This document shows, in pieces, positions 21,874-34,490 of a DNA stretch of 64,000 nt (its first letter is position 1; each line of letters opens with the position of its first letter). The notes under the pieces are model-generated. The model saw only the letters and a list, made by a program, of their open reading frames with translations. It was not told the DNA's origin and ran no database searches. The translations under genes were made by a program, and so were the position numbers. Source of the DNA: Hymenolepis diminuta (taxonomy: Eukaryota > Platyhelminthes > Cestoda > Cyclophyllidea > Hymenolepididae); assembly GCA_900708905.1 (NCBI GenBank), contig CAADRB010000025.1, forward strand, positions 1,359,211-1,423,210, read 5' to 3'.

Positions 21874-24800
21874 ATAAGAGTTAAAAACATTAATAGATAG
21901 TGTTTTTAGGAGCATTATTGGATAGATTTCATTAAGACCTAAACAAGGATGTCTGCAGTTGACAGATAACTGACAGTTAGTTAAGAGGGTGTATAAATAA
22001 CAGGCCATTTAGAGGAAGTCCGAATGTGTAAATAGACAAAAAAGCAAAAAAAGACAAAAAAAGAGAAATGAACAGATTTAAATTAGAGGTTGAATAAAAT
22101 GACATGTCTAAATATCCTCCTTCGATGACAGGTATTTGACAGCTGATATCCCTATCACTTCAAAGTGGGTCGAGTTGTTGTTGTTTTTAGCAAATATCAT
22201 GGTAACAGCCACTTAAAAAGAGGAAGCAAAATGACCATTCTTTTCCTGGCAAGCATTAAGAGCACAAATCTAGGAGATGGATGCGAGTTTTCGGCTTGAA
22301 AATTTACACTGAATGGTAGTAAAAAGATACTATTAATCGAAGTGGTATCATCAACCGCTCAATTAAATTAGTAAGTCCATAAACCTTGAATGCCGCAGAC
22401 ATGAATTTACCCAGAAAACAAGAGATCATATAAAAGTTCCGAGAAAGTGGATAACTCAATGCTTCCAGAAATCAAATAAAGTAATACTTTTGACGCATTG
22501 ACTCCCTTATCTACTGCTATTAGATTCCTCCCGTTTCATTCCTTACTGGAATGAAACTATTTGTTGACGTCTTCCGTATTTAAATGCATCACCATGATTA
22601 GAACTTACACAATTTTTGCTTTAACCTGGGTAACAATAGAATTCGAACCCACTTCAGCTGACCATGAAAATATATCTTACAATCATTTGAGCTTAGAAAA
22701 AAACTAACCTTTCATGAATAGACTATTTTCTAACCGAATCATTTTAGATTACTCTTCGAAAGCTGCATATAGAACCTCATAATTAATAATTAAAGTCCCT
22801 CATTATGTGCAGCCGAGGTTGTGTTACAGTGTTATAGTGAGAAAGCCACAGTTTTAACGGCAGGTTAGTCATCAAAAGGCTCTTTCCGCAGTTTCATGCA
22901 ATTGGTTCACATGCACAAGCAAGGAGAGCTACATAGTGGTCATCTATTTGCAACGGCGACCATCCATTACCTCTATTTTTCCCTCTCTGTTGATTTATGG
23001 TCAAAAAGGGAGAAGCCAAGTGCGCAAGGAAAGTAACACCCCAGGGGGTGAAAAAAGTGGAAGAAAGCGTCCACATCCCAGGGCTAGCATTACCTCAAAT
23101 TAACCTCTCCTCCCTGACTTGTCTTATCTAAACAAGTCATCGCGTACAGCACTTACAAATCCCTCATGCATTGGCATCTACGAGGTTGTGAAGTCTAGCA
23201 GGAACCGGCAGAAATTACGAAATACCCATGATTTGAAGTGAAAGGAAACTAGGTCTTCTAACTACGAAGAAAAGAACGAACCAGGAGAGCCTATCTCCCC
23301 TGGTTTGAAAAGGAGGCAGGAGAGATTGCAGACCGAAATCTAGGATACTTCAGGCCCATGATGCCTTCAGAGAAACTTCAAGCACCATCCCTCATTTGTA
23401 CCGTGGGATGACGTAATGAAACGAAGAGAAAATCGCAAAAAGGGAAGTGTTTTAACTTGCCTTTTTAAGGTGAAAACTACATATATCTAACTTTGAAAGT
23501 ATTTATAAAATAATTTTCCCTAATATAAACTCTTACCACAGATGAAAGTGAGATGAGAAATTACGGTTAAATAAATTTGAGGCTAATCCATCTCGTTTAA
23601 ATTTCTACTTAATTTTCCGTATAATTCATAGTTTCCAGACGGTTATCTGCTTATCCATTTTTTTCTAATTTTGTAATAATATTTTGTTTTACTTTGGTAA
23701 ATGGGCACATTTTGGGAAAACTAATATCAATGCTGACTTTGATATTCCTCAACCGTATCAATCTTCTCCCTACCTTGTGATAGGTGATCTCTTGAAGCTA
23801 TGAAAAGCAACAGCTCAAATTGTTTTCTCCATCCTAATTGAGTGATTTCTAAATCCGAACTTCCTCCTAAAATAAATTCATTTATCAGATAGGAGACTGT
23901 TTAAAACGCAAGGAAAGGATCTCGCTCCTCAGACTTTCTAATGAAGTGCATCCTAAAACTGAATTTTCCTTCATCGGTTCAATGGATAGCTAAGAGTTCA
24001 TGAAAATTTTTGATTTTGTAAAGCATAAAACATGAAACCCAAGCTCACGTGCTTTCGCTTGATCTTAAATTCGACGGTCTGTTTTACAATTTTGCTGCTT
24101 CGCGAGGTTACTCTTATCAAACGACACAGTTTCCACTATATAGACGTCAGCAGCACATTAAAAAATAACCTTAATCTCCAAGGCTTGAATCAGGCACCCA
24201 CTCATAGAGCACTTGGCAAACACTTTTCGCCACAAGATCGGCTGGCAGCTAGACGAATAGAGCAAAATTTTGCCGGGAATCAAGTATTTGGGCCACAAAG
24301 AGATTGAAGAATAACATACATTTTTAAAGGGAATGCGAATATGGACACATATGTGGACATCTGACTTGTCCGGGTTCGGTTTACAACAGCTGTTTGCGGA
24401 CTGGGAGGTCTCCCATAAATAAACTTACGAACACAACCAAAACCCAAATACTCGAACGTATGCATGTGAATACCCGTTTCCAAACCAAGAATGAGTAATT
24501 AATTCGAGAAGGGAGAGCATCGCACTCGTTTCAAGTTCAATAAAAACACTTCAAGGTTCCCCTTCCCTCCCTTCACAAATGACTAAGACGTGAGGCACTT
24601 TTTGTAATGTTTAATTGATAAGTCCTAATGGCTACTAAGCCTGTATATCCTCCTCGTCGCCATCTCTTTTTTCACAACAAGTAATCAGATTAAACATGGG
24701 CGCGCCGGAAGAAACATGGAGGAAAAAAGGGGAATTAATGAAATCAAGCGACTTCAAAGAGAGTACATCGGGATATCAGATAACCTCCCTTCCCTTGCAG

Positions 24801-27800
24801 CTCTTTTGGACAAATTAGATTTAGATTCAGTGTTTAACGGGGAGAGACAGTTGAATGGGTAGGTAGGCCATTGTGTTTGCCACTATGTTTGTTGGATAAT
24901 AAATCAAATGGGTTACGAAAGCGAAAAGGAGGCAATTAAGTTGTGGAAGGGAAGGTGGTTGGGGGTTTGGCTTGCCTCCCATTTCACTTTCACCACACGC
25001 AATGGTAGTCAGACGCTTGCTCTAGGTGATCTGTAGGGATGACTTTTGTGGGTGGTAAGAAAGTTTCGCCGTCAGTTACACTCCAACCTCAAGTAGTAAT
25101 TTTAAATCATCACGCTAGGAGGTAAGGGGTGATCCGACTTAATAGCTGCTGAGGTGATAAAAGACGGGAGTGGCAGTAGGGGGGGCAGGGGGGGGGAGAT
25201 ATACATGGCTGTCAAATTTTAAAGTTTTTAAAAAGTGGAAATTTTATCTGAAATTGGCCTATTTCTTTAACTCAATTTTCTAAGATATGGACACGTAATC
25301 TTACCTTTACGGATAATAAAATAACGGAAAACAACAATACTTAGGGATGACTATCCTTAATTAAAAGACTGACCGATATAGTTCAACTCCTACTTCAAAC
25401 TCGCTTACTATGAATCCTCATCATCTATATATTAAGATAGATATATGGTGATATGCCATCTTATCTGCCTTTATTGTTTATTCCATTTGCAATTAATAAA
25501 CTATTTAAAACATTGAACAAGAGTGGAACCCATAAACCATGGTCCAAGTCTATTTACAAAAATGAACGGTCGTACTTACTTCTTACGTATATCGTCAGGA
25601 TCTACGTTTAGACTGCGTTACACCTACTAATTGACTGAAATTTTGGCTGCTACCTGATCGATGATTTCATCCAATACCAGATATTCAACCACCATATCTG
25701 TCTCCTTCCCATCTCGAGGTAAGACTCTACAAGTTTTCTGCTTAAGTAACTCCAAAGCTAGACTTTCTCTTCTAAATAAACGCAGTACGATTTTCATACA
25801 TTTAGTTTAATCGAAACAATGAGAAAGAAGGAAAACGGATACTTACTGAATGTCACAAAACTTAGACATATCTGAGTGGGTAATTATAAGACGGAGTGAA
25901 GGTAAAAATCAGGAGACTTCAAATATCCCCCCTCCCCCCTATTTAAAGTGATTTCCTTAGATTTACTTACTAATTTCATCGATGGGAAGATAATTTAATG
26001 AGCATTAAAACATCGTAGTGATTTAGAATCCATAGCCGCACCATAAGTAATAGTTAAATGGACTTTCTCGCTTCCCTATTGCAGCTGGCAAAAGGGCAGT
26101 CGTTTATTTTTTGCAGTGGGAGAGAGGAAACAAGTTACCAGACCGTAAATTATAGCCTTAAATTGAGGGCTAAATATGTATATACTCACCAGTAAATGTC
26201 TCAATCGACTGCCTAAACGACCAAGAAACAAGTGCTTCTTTTTTAACCGACATGATGGATGTCAGTTGTCAAAGCAACATAGGAAATCTTCGTTCCGATT
26301 ACTATGTACCCTCTTCTTCTTTTAGGCCTAATAATACTTCCTGAAATTCTGCGGAATTCAGGAAGTTAGACAATGAATCCACAATGCGAATAGCTGTTTT
26401 CAAATCTCATAATAAATTCTGATTCAAGTAAATTATTCGATTAAACCTGACAGTGATTTAAAGAAAACCAAAATCAGAGGCACATGACATAGACTGTTTT
26501 CAAAACAGTCCAAAAAATAAGATGAGAAAAGGGAGGAAGGAAAAAGATAGTCAAGAAAAAAAAAGGAGTAGTTTCATGACGAGTCTAACCTTTCTTATTC
26601 CACCAAGTTCCAGCCTCCACAGTCAGTTAACGTTTTACGGACGGACAGAATACCAATTTTTTACAATGGTGTAGAAATCGATGAGGATTTTTTTCCCCCC
26701 GAATACCAATGAATCAGATTACAGGTGCGCAGCACAAAACCCCACGGAAAAAAATTTGGCAAGAATTCTTAACAAGAAGGTTTACTAATGTTAAATACAG
26801 CCATAATGACTCATATATACTTTCAATTAACGCAAAAACGCACTTTCGCTTCGATTTATCGATTTTCTTATTAGCATGGCAACAGGAGGAGACGGAAATC
26901 TAACAAATTTAAATCAATATACTGCTCGTTACGCTACTTGTTTTCACAAGTAAGTAGAGTATGTACAAAAAATGGTGAAAATAAACACAATTAGCTATCA
27001 AAATAGTGAATTTCATTGATTCAATCACTAAAATAGAAGGTAAAGAAAACAATTAGATGAAGTAAGAGGGCGAAAACGAGGTAGAAATTCAGTCTACGCG
27101 TATGAATAAACATAAAAATGTAGTATTTGGGCAACGACAATGTTCTAATTCAAAATTAACAGCAACATGTAAACTTTAACAGCATGATAAAGCAAGAAGC
27201 ACATGTTTGAACTAAACGAATTGTAATTTGTACCTTATAAACCCTCTCCTCTTTGAAAAATCAATTAGAAATGGGAATTTATGGAGTCAAGATTTGTACT
27301 AGTGGGCAATTAAAGTTAGTAATTAAACTCAAGCCCTAACAGGGAGGGAGGATGAGAATACTTTCGTCCTTTGAATAAAACTAAGAACTAAAATATTAAT
27401 TAATGACATTAAACTGTCTGAAATATTTAGAAAATCTTTATTTTGACCAATATTCTTAGGGACGGATATTTTGCTTATATCTTACGAGAATTTTAAATCA
27501 ACTAAAACAGGTCCTAAGATGAACTAAATGTGAGAAAAATAATAGCCGATTGATTTATAGAGATGATAACAAAGGAGAAAAGAAGGGAAAAGAGTATAAA
27601 TCTTTTGAATAATTAGGGAATAAAACAAAATCATATTGGTTAGTAGTATCAAGAGCGTTCATTCGTTTCGGTGTTCGAATTCTAAAGTTATTCCCATTAA
27701 AAGATTCTCGAAAGTGTGTCTCGACAATCACTTTTAGGAATAAACCTATTGAGAAACTACACTTTTGTACTAATAGTAAGGAACGGTCATTCCGAATAGT

Positions 27801-30800
27801 GGTTTCAGACTTGAACTGGACGTATATGCCACTAGTATATTACTGGGCTTCAATTCAAGCTGGTTTAACTCTGTCTCCTCTAATTGATAATTTCTAACTT
27901 TACGGACTATTCTCCTGCTGACCCTTTAATTTCCAGTTTTCATCACAAGTAACCAGTTGGGAATAGCTATTATTAAAGGAATTAACATACAAAACGTATG
28001 AAATACTACTGTCTGTGTTTCTATTCTTAAACATGTCCACACAAGCACAAAAACGGCCTGGAGCAAACATACCAAGAAAGCCACACATAGTGGCTGACAG
28101 GCCTAACAGGGCAAAAACAAAGTCTGCTTTCTGTCTCTCGCTTACCATCGCCAACCACAAGCTCGACTTTGATCTACTAGGAATAAAAAAATAGACTACT
28201 ACACCAGTGAATTTCACTCCTTAAATCATTGGCAACCTATAAGCTCAGTCAGCAGCTTCAAATCAATACGACATAGACACGTGTGAAGCTAATTAAAGGT
28301 CAAAAAAGGTGGACGGTCGGTCATCGCAAAAAAGGACATGTAAATGTCACTAAGGGATGGAAAAAATCACGATTTTTAAATGGGAAGAGGTAAGCGTGCA
28401 AATAAGACGAAATACGTAATAAATCAAGGGCTAAGAAACCATGCTTGAAATGAAAGGGAGACAGAGGGTTGACTTTGGTCACAGGCGCAGAGATGAAAAA
28501 GGAGAGAGAACGGGAAAACGTGTGACTCTTCAGCATTCTCCTTAAAACGTGGCAGTCAGATGAAACGATGTGTTCGTTAGTTAGTTAGTTAGTTAGGCAG
28601 GCCGAGGAGAAAAAGACGACCAACTAAGAAGTGTAAGTAAGAAGGAAAGTTGGGAAAAAGGTAAGAAAGAAGACAAAACAAAAGTAACTACCTACACTTT
28701 CAATCAGCCGTTTCCGTCGCTACTTTTTTGTAGCTTTTAGAAGAATGCGAAAATTGGCCAATTTTTACTAGCTGCATATTGGCATTGGATTAAGGACCAT
28801 GTTTTGTACCAAATAAAACAATTTAGAGGTCATAAGGTCGATACTCAGCCGGTGAACGGGAAGACTAATAATATTGGTTGCTATTGTTCAATAAGGGAAC
28901 TCATTAGACTTTTATCGAGGTGACTCCAGAATGCTACTTCTCCGAATATTTGAAAATATGGAACTTCTCCTTCCTTAAGACTCACCAAAATAGGCATCTT
29001 TGTCCAATCGAAAACTTATAATCTGGCTATTAATCAGTGAAGTTTAATAAAAATATCTTTTCTTGACAAATGGTAAGTGTTATAAGATACTTCAAACGAA
29101 GGTCTGAACTTAACTTAACCTTGCGTTAAATATAATTAATTAATATGCGTCCGTTTATTTATCATGAAGTTTAAGGACAAAACTAGACCAGGAAAGCCCT
29201 TAATCCGACAGGGTCAAGAAGTGGGATTCCGATAGCACAAGGCCGGGGGTTAAAACAGTTGCCAATGCAACGAAAGAAATAAAAAGCTTCTCCATGTAAC
29301 AGTCTACACAGACTAGTAGAAATAAATCCTCAATTCCTGCAGCCATGCTGCCCATAAGACCTCCAAAGAATAGTAACAGAAGCCAAGACGTAGGAAATAC
29401 GTGTGGAGAAATTCACATGGAGAAGCACAGCAGTTGCTGTCACCGCTGATGTGACTCTTTGACCTCTTCACACTGCCACCTCGCCGTGGGGGGACTAATT
29501 TGGACCACCAGGCGATACACAGTTCTTGTGGCTGGGTGGTCAAGGTTGACCTCACTCCCTGCCAGACAGTTTTGAAACTGCGGTTTGGAAGATTATCTGA
29601 AACAAAGGGGTCTTATGCTGATGAAAAGGGAAGGAATTCCACGGTTCCCACCCATTAAGCAGTGGATGACAGATTGTTGGCAGTGTGGTGAACACATAGC
29701 GGTTTTACAGAACGGTTTTCCTCATCTTAAAATGATGCACGACACCAAATGAGGATACTATGGGAAGATAAGATTCTACGCTAGGAATTTGAGAAATGTG
29801 ACCTTTTCGGCTGACCACTTACGTTGTATTTAGCCCATAACCTCCATAATTGAAAACTCTTGAAGGATCATTCTATGTATTTTTCATAAATATTCTTAAA
29901 TCACACTCTCTATGAAAATACTTCGGTTTTCATCCACAAAGCTGCAGTGCCTCTGTTTCCAAACCCCTTTCATATCTAGACAAGATTATTGATTTTTCTT
30001 TTTTCTGTAACAGTTCCGTTTCCCTAAAAGTACACTTGAGCTCATACTCTCACTCGTGTCCTTGTCCAAATGACTCATAAAAACTGTATTTGTATTTCCA
30101 CTCACATACAGCAAGTTTGTCACTCAACTGCTGGTGCGCTTCCTTCTCATCTCCCCTCTCTCTCATCTCTTACTCTCTGAAATCCTCATCGTGGTTTATT
30201 TACTTACGCTTTAGCCTACGCAACTCTGCGTTTTACTTTTGGAAACTGCTCTTTGTTAACTCCGGTATTTTTTGTAACTCCAACACCCTATTCTAATGAA
30301 GATTAGCTTTGAAGCTGCAGGACAGTCAAATACCGACCAGAACGCATATTTATTTCATTCATGGTGCGTTCACCAGCGATGGAAAGTACAAGTATGGAAG
30401 AGTGGACTCTACAAAACAAAAGCACTCCTACAGCTTCTGATCTGTTTAGCGATATGAGTTTAAATCTCTGCATTTCCCTCCCGAAATGACCAAGATCTCG
30501 GGTTAATACCAGGAAAGAATTTTACTGGTATCTTTCTTTTGTAAGTATGAGTTGACATTTTGAATTTATTCCACCCTCAGAGGGGTCGTAAAGACGTCCC
30601 TAATGACGACGTTTTCTTTATCTAACTGCAATAAATATTCACAGATGGTAACCTTCTATGAAACCTAGACATCAACTCTTTTTAACGCTCCTCGTTGAAT
30701 TATAATGAGGTGAGAAGAAGTTGAGAGAAGTCGAAGTGATTTTGTTTGGAGTCGGTGTTAATTTGCATAAATTGTCTAATGTACATGAGTCGGCTGTGTT

Positions 30801-31700
30801 ACACTGAGTAGGAGAACTTATACACCACATCTTAAGTTAAAAGAGAGAACATTTCATTCGGATAGAAATAAACACGGAGAGCCCATTAAAACCATTAGAA
30901 ATATGGTAGCATAAACATTTACCCCAAAGAGGTGTATGCGAAATATACATGCACGCGTGCACCAAAGACCACCTAAGCAGTGTCAAACCTTGTATGCATT
31001 TACGTCAAGGTGTTCTAAAATCCCGTCGAATCAATCAGACAAGTCGTAAACTTAGCCAGAGACCACACACGAATAGAAGGAGGAATGCGCTAATTACTTC
31101 GATACTCTAATGTCAATCATTCAATGATTTACTGTCAACAAATAAATGGGCTGACAGATCGTTCCCAACATGTCATGAGAAATCATGAGAAGAGAGAAAA
31201 TAGTTCCGCTTGAAATTGACGAATCTTTTTTAATCTACTCCTGTAATCCGTTTTCTGCCCTTTTAAAAGATTCCACAGAAGTTTAGATACAAAAAAGGCA
31301 CCAGAACAGGAACCAAGAGACCTGAAAAAGGACCAGGAAGCCGTGGACTACGTTTACAACGACCACACATGTAGAGTACGCGAAACAAATTGCTGTGAGA
31401 GAATTGCGGCAGCATGAATACAGCAGAGAACGAGTCTATGCAAGTCTCCACTAAGCCCACCCGCCTAGAGGTAGATAAAAGTAGCAGTGAGAGTTTGCTC
31501 TCAATTATTGCCAGGCTTTTAACAAAAAAAGCCTGGTGGTTCAATTTAAGACAAGATTACTACAATTTGAATAAGTTAAAGCTGCGATTTTAAGGGGCAT
31601 AACTGTTAACAAAACACGATTTTCATTACGGCTATTTCGCAAGCATTTGAACGTAAAAATCAACTTGTGTATGGATTTTTTGTTAGATCGCGAATGTACA
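21874..31700. other. Upstream flank of Ror, no gene seen
   Basis: About 10 kb beyond the Ror start. It contains scattered short ORFs of up to 105 codons without recognisable motifs, G-runs near 25180, GTTA repeats at about 28576-28595 and small palindromes. Regulatory sequence for Ror may be here, but nothing I can see identifies it. Confidence 0.5.
26336..26366. repeat. Short perfect stem-loop
   Basis: ACTTCCTGAA (26336-26345) and TTCAGGAAGT (26357-26366) form a 10-bp stem with an 11-nt loop. A second palindrome, GACTGTTTT-c-AAAACAGTC, lies at 26492-26510. Both are strong for their size, but no function is implied. Confidence 0.5.
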
Positions 31701-31707
31701 CGCATAT

Positions 31708-31790
31708 ACGAAAACTAACTTTCTTGTCGATTTTTCGTCAGGTGCCCATTCGCGAACTGACGAAAACCCGATTCGAAAGTTAATCTTCGT
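31708..31790. repeat. Long imperfect hairpin, pre-miRNA-sized
   Basis: Arms of about 34 nt flank a 15-nt loop. The inner stem is TTTTCGTCAG (31732-31741) with CTGACGAAAA (31757-31766). The outer stem is TAACTTTC (31716-31723) with GAAAGTTA (31775-31782), and ACGAA/TTCGT extends it at the base. The loop also contains CATTCGCGA, a perfect 9-bp complement of TCGCGAATG at 31688-31696, giving a competing fold. It matches no miRNA I know. Confidence 0.5.
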
Positions 31791-32705
31791 AACTGACATA
31801 TGCTGGAATTAGCTTGTAAAAGTAGCGCAATTAAATTCAATTTTTCGTTAACATTTATAGTTTATAATTTAAAGCTTATTTAAACTTGGGCAATTTTGTC
31901 TTAAAATGAAGTTAGTTTTCACGTTATCTCATGTCAAAGCCTATCATTGTGCCAGTGCGGTTAGTTTCTTTATATAAAAATACAAAAATGTGCACACCGT
32001 GGGTGGTAACAGCACACACAAACACGGGTTACTGGTGGTAGTGGCAGTAACGCGAACATACACTAGTCAGACTTAAATAATTTCGGTTTTTTCTCGTCCA
32101 TGCGAGTGGACATCTACCACGATCATGTTTACCAAAAAACAACTGCCGTGGCTCGTCGTAATTTAGAGGTGTCAAATCAACCCCTTTTCCTAATCCTGCT
32201 AGTAATTTGGCATTTAAGAGAACTTGCCTCCCCCTTCCCCCCCCCCCTTTCCCCCATAACATATATACGGGTTGTATCACAAAGGGGAGGTAGAGGAAGG
32301 CAGTGATAACCGCTAACACTAACGAATCATGGGTGTCTCAAATGGGGGACATATGCCACAACACGGTACCACACGCTGCGATCTCCGAGACACATGTCGA
32401 CACAACCATAGGGAACTGGACACCCGCATGCGCTCCATAATCTAGGATGCTCCTTATCTTGGAGGTAGGGAAAGGATTTCTAAATGAATTTTTTACCGGT
32501 AAACTATACCACACTGGCCGTTCAAAGGAGTAGATAGGGGGAACAATCAAAAGTGCACTTGAAGATAGGACGAGGGAGGATGTAAAAAATTAAAATTTGA
32601 TTAATTGGAAGGGCGTGGAAATCGACAACTGTTACACATACGCATAGGTGCATGCTATATTCATACACAAGCCAAAAGAAGAGAGATTTGATGCTAACAG
32701 TTTTC

Positions 32706-32742
32706 CATTAGAACACGGAGGTTGTGTCTCCGTTTTCTAATG
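32706..32742. repeat. 15-bp hairpin with 7-nt loop
   Basis: CATTAGAACACGGAG (32706-32720), loop GTTGTGT, then CTCCGTTTTCTAATG (32728-32742). There is one mispair in 15. This is the tightest inverted repeat I found in the window. It is intergenic with no associated gene. Confidence 0.55.
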
Positions 32743-34199
32743 AGGGACATTCAAAAACACATAGAAGGGCAGGAAAGGGGTGTTTCTTTAAGGTGAAAGG
32801 GAAGGGGAGGGGGCACGCATACATTAGGGAGATTAATGACTATCAGACACCATCATTGAGGTGACAAATAACTTCTCTTTGTGCCAGTATTATTCAAGGT
32901 GACGCACTTTTAGGTGGAATATGGTGGGAATTAGTGCCGTATTTTGATGGCAGATGTGTAGTAAACATTGGAACAGATGCAGATAACGATGTCTTCAGTT
33001 GACTCCCTGCCCTTGTGACCACTAAACCGCGATCAAAAACCACCCCTCCCTTTACCCTTAATCACGTTACAATCAACTCAGTTTTCAGTCCTCTGTGGTT
33101 AAAAGACTTCTCCTTTAAATGTAAGATTAAAATCCACAACGTATATCATGGTTCAATTGGGGTAGATTACTGATTGGTTAATTGGTCAACTTATTCGCAT
33201 GGATGGGATTGTGATCTTAATAAATTTTCAGGAGCTCAGTTACCGGTTATTGAAATTTTAAAAATTCTCAATTTCCTATTATAAAGGAATCTTTCTACAC
33301 AAATGCCATTACCTCAAACCTGTACAGAGACCGTTTTCAGACGTATACAGCCCTTATTCAATTTAGTTTTATATCTTTACCTCAACTTCTTATTCCCTCT
33401 TACTTTACTGCAACTCTGTAGCTCTTTTTTAATTAATAAGAGAAGAGGAAGCACGAGAAATGTGTAAATATGCTAAAGAGATGCAGTTATCTGTAAGCGC
33501 TTAGTCTCTACGACACAGTGTTTACTACAAAACCCATTTATAAAAACACACTGGAAAGTCACGAAGAAAAAATTGTAAAAAGATAAAAAGGACACTGATA
33601 TATACCGAAGAACGCGAAATTTGAATTTATGATTTTAGTGAAAATTGATACGACCTGGAATTTAATGACTTTGTCAGATACCTCGGAGAGATTAAGGTCA
33701 CGCAAATTCGCGAAAATTAAATGACGGATCCCAAATGTGTTATAAACATACTATGTCCCGAATTAAATAACGTGAAAATCTTAACATCTTCGACCAAAAC
33801 AGGCAAATACATTTTACTAAATTGGAGAGCCTGGAAACAGTTTGCCAGTAAACTAAGCAAGAAAAGATAAGAGAAATTCATTGACATATTGATGATTGCG
33901 TTTTTGCAAAGAAAAATGGCTTATTAAGACCAAAAAAGAAAGCTGGCACAGACCAGAATGAAACTCCAATTATCTTGTGAGTCACACTAGTTAGATGAGA
34001 TAGCAAAAGTTCTTAGTAGAATCCCAAAATGAAATATAACCCACGAATTTAGAATCTTAAAACGGGGGAAATAGCTCGATTATAAAGCATCTAAAATATA
34101 CAAATGCTTAATAAATACAATGTACGCATGATATATGAAGTTGGCATGCTTACCAGTTAAAATATAATTACTAGTCCTAGGAACAATTAGAATCCAGAT
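32743..34199. other. Intergenic, nothing recognised
   Basis: AT-rich sequence with no ORF of note, no SINE block and no strong inverted repeat that I could see. Confidence 0.45.
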
Positions 34200-34490
34200 C
34201 CGAGAAGAATTCAAGCACAAAAACGCGGAACCGAACTAGAAATTCGCATGTGACAGAATGAGATCTGATGTGGACCTTCTATGCCGTCTTGGCTCCTAGA
34301 GAGATATTTAATTGGCACAGAGTCATGGTGCATAGCCATTGGTTTGTGCTCATGGGTGATACAGCCAATCAGTGTGGGCTGCCAGTGTCGTAGTAGACCA
34401 ATCAGCATGCGGACGGCTGTTCATAGGGCTTCATGGGCTGGGCGTGGTAATGGAGGCATTCGCTTACGGTGACGTTTTGTGCAACGTAGA
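34200..34490 (-). mobile_element. GC-richer patch with CCAAT boxes, possible old LTR
   Basis: This stretch has a higher GC content than its surroundings. It carries several CCAAT or ATTGG pentamers (including AGCCAATCAG and GACCAATCAG on the plus strand) and, on the minus strand, AATTAAATATC followed by AGGAGCCAAG, a promoter-like order. The solo LTR at 60.3 kb also has paired CCAAT motifs upstream of a TATTTAAGG. I could not find matching ends, so an LTR is only one possibility; a promoter or a decayed gene are others. Confidence 0.25.

Noticed and set aside
21915..22008. Earlier in-frame start codons for exon 1 (ORF open to 22008)
   Set aside because: They would place an ordinary stretch before the signal peptide, and a 3' splice site ends between them and the ATG at 21861.
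24032..24307. 91-codon plus-strand ORF with a signal-like start
   Set aside because: The hydrophobic part is short and interrupted by charged residues, and nothing else supports a gene.
27900..28217. 105-codon minus-strand ORF with a hydrophobic middle
   Set aside because: No recognisable family, no convincing flanking splice sites, and ORFs of this size occur by chance in 64 kb.
28800..28960. Possible ninth SINE copy (GACTCCAGAATGCTACTTCTCC)
   Set aside because: Only the 3' block matches; the upstream part does not follow the family order well enough.
29313..29555. 80-codon ORF in a GC-richer segment
   Set aside because: No motif; it may be part of an unrecognised repeat, but no second copy was seen.
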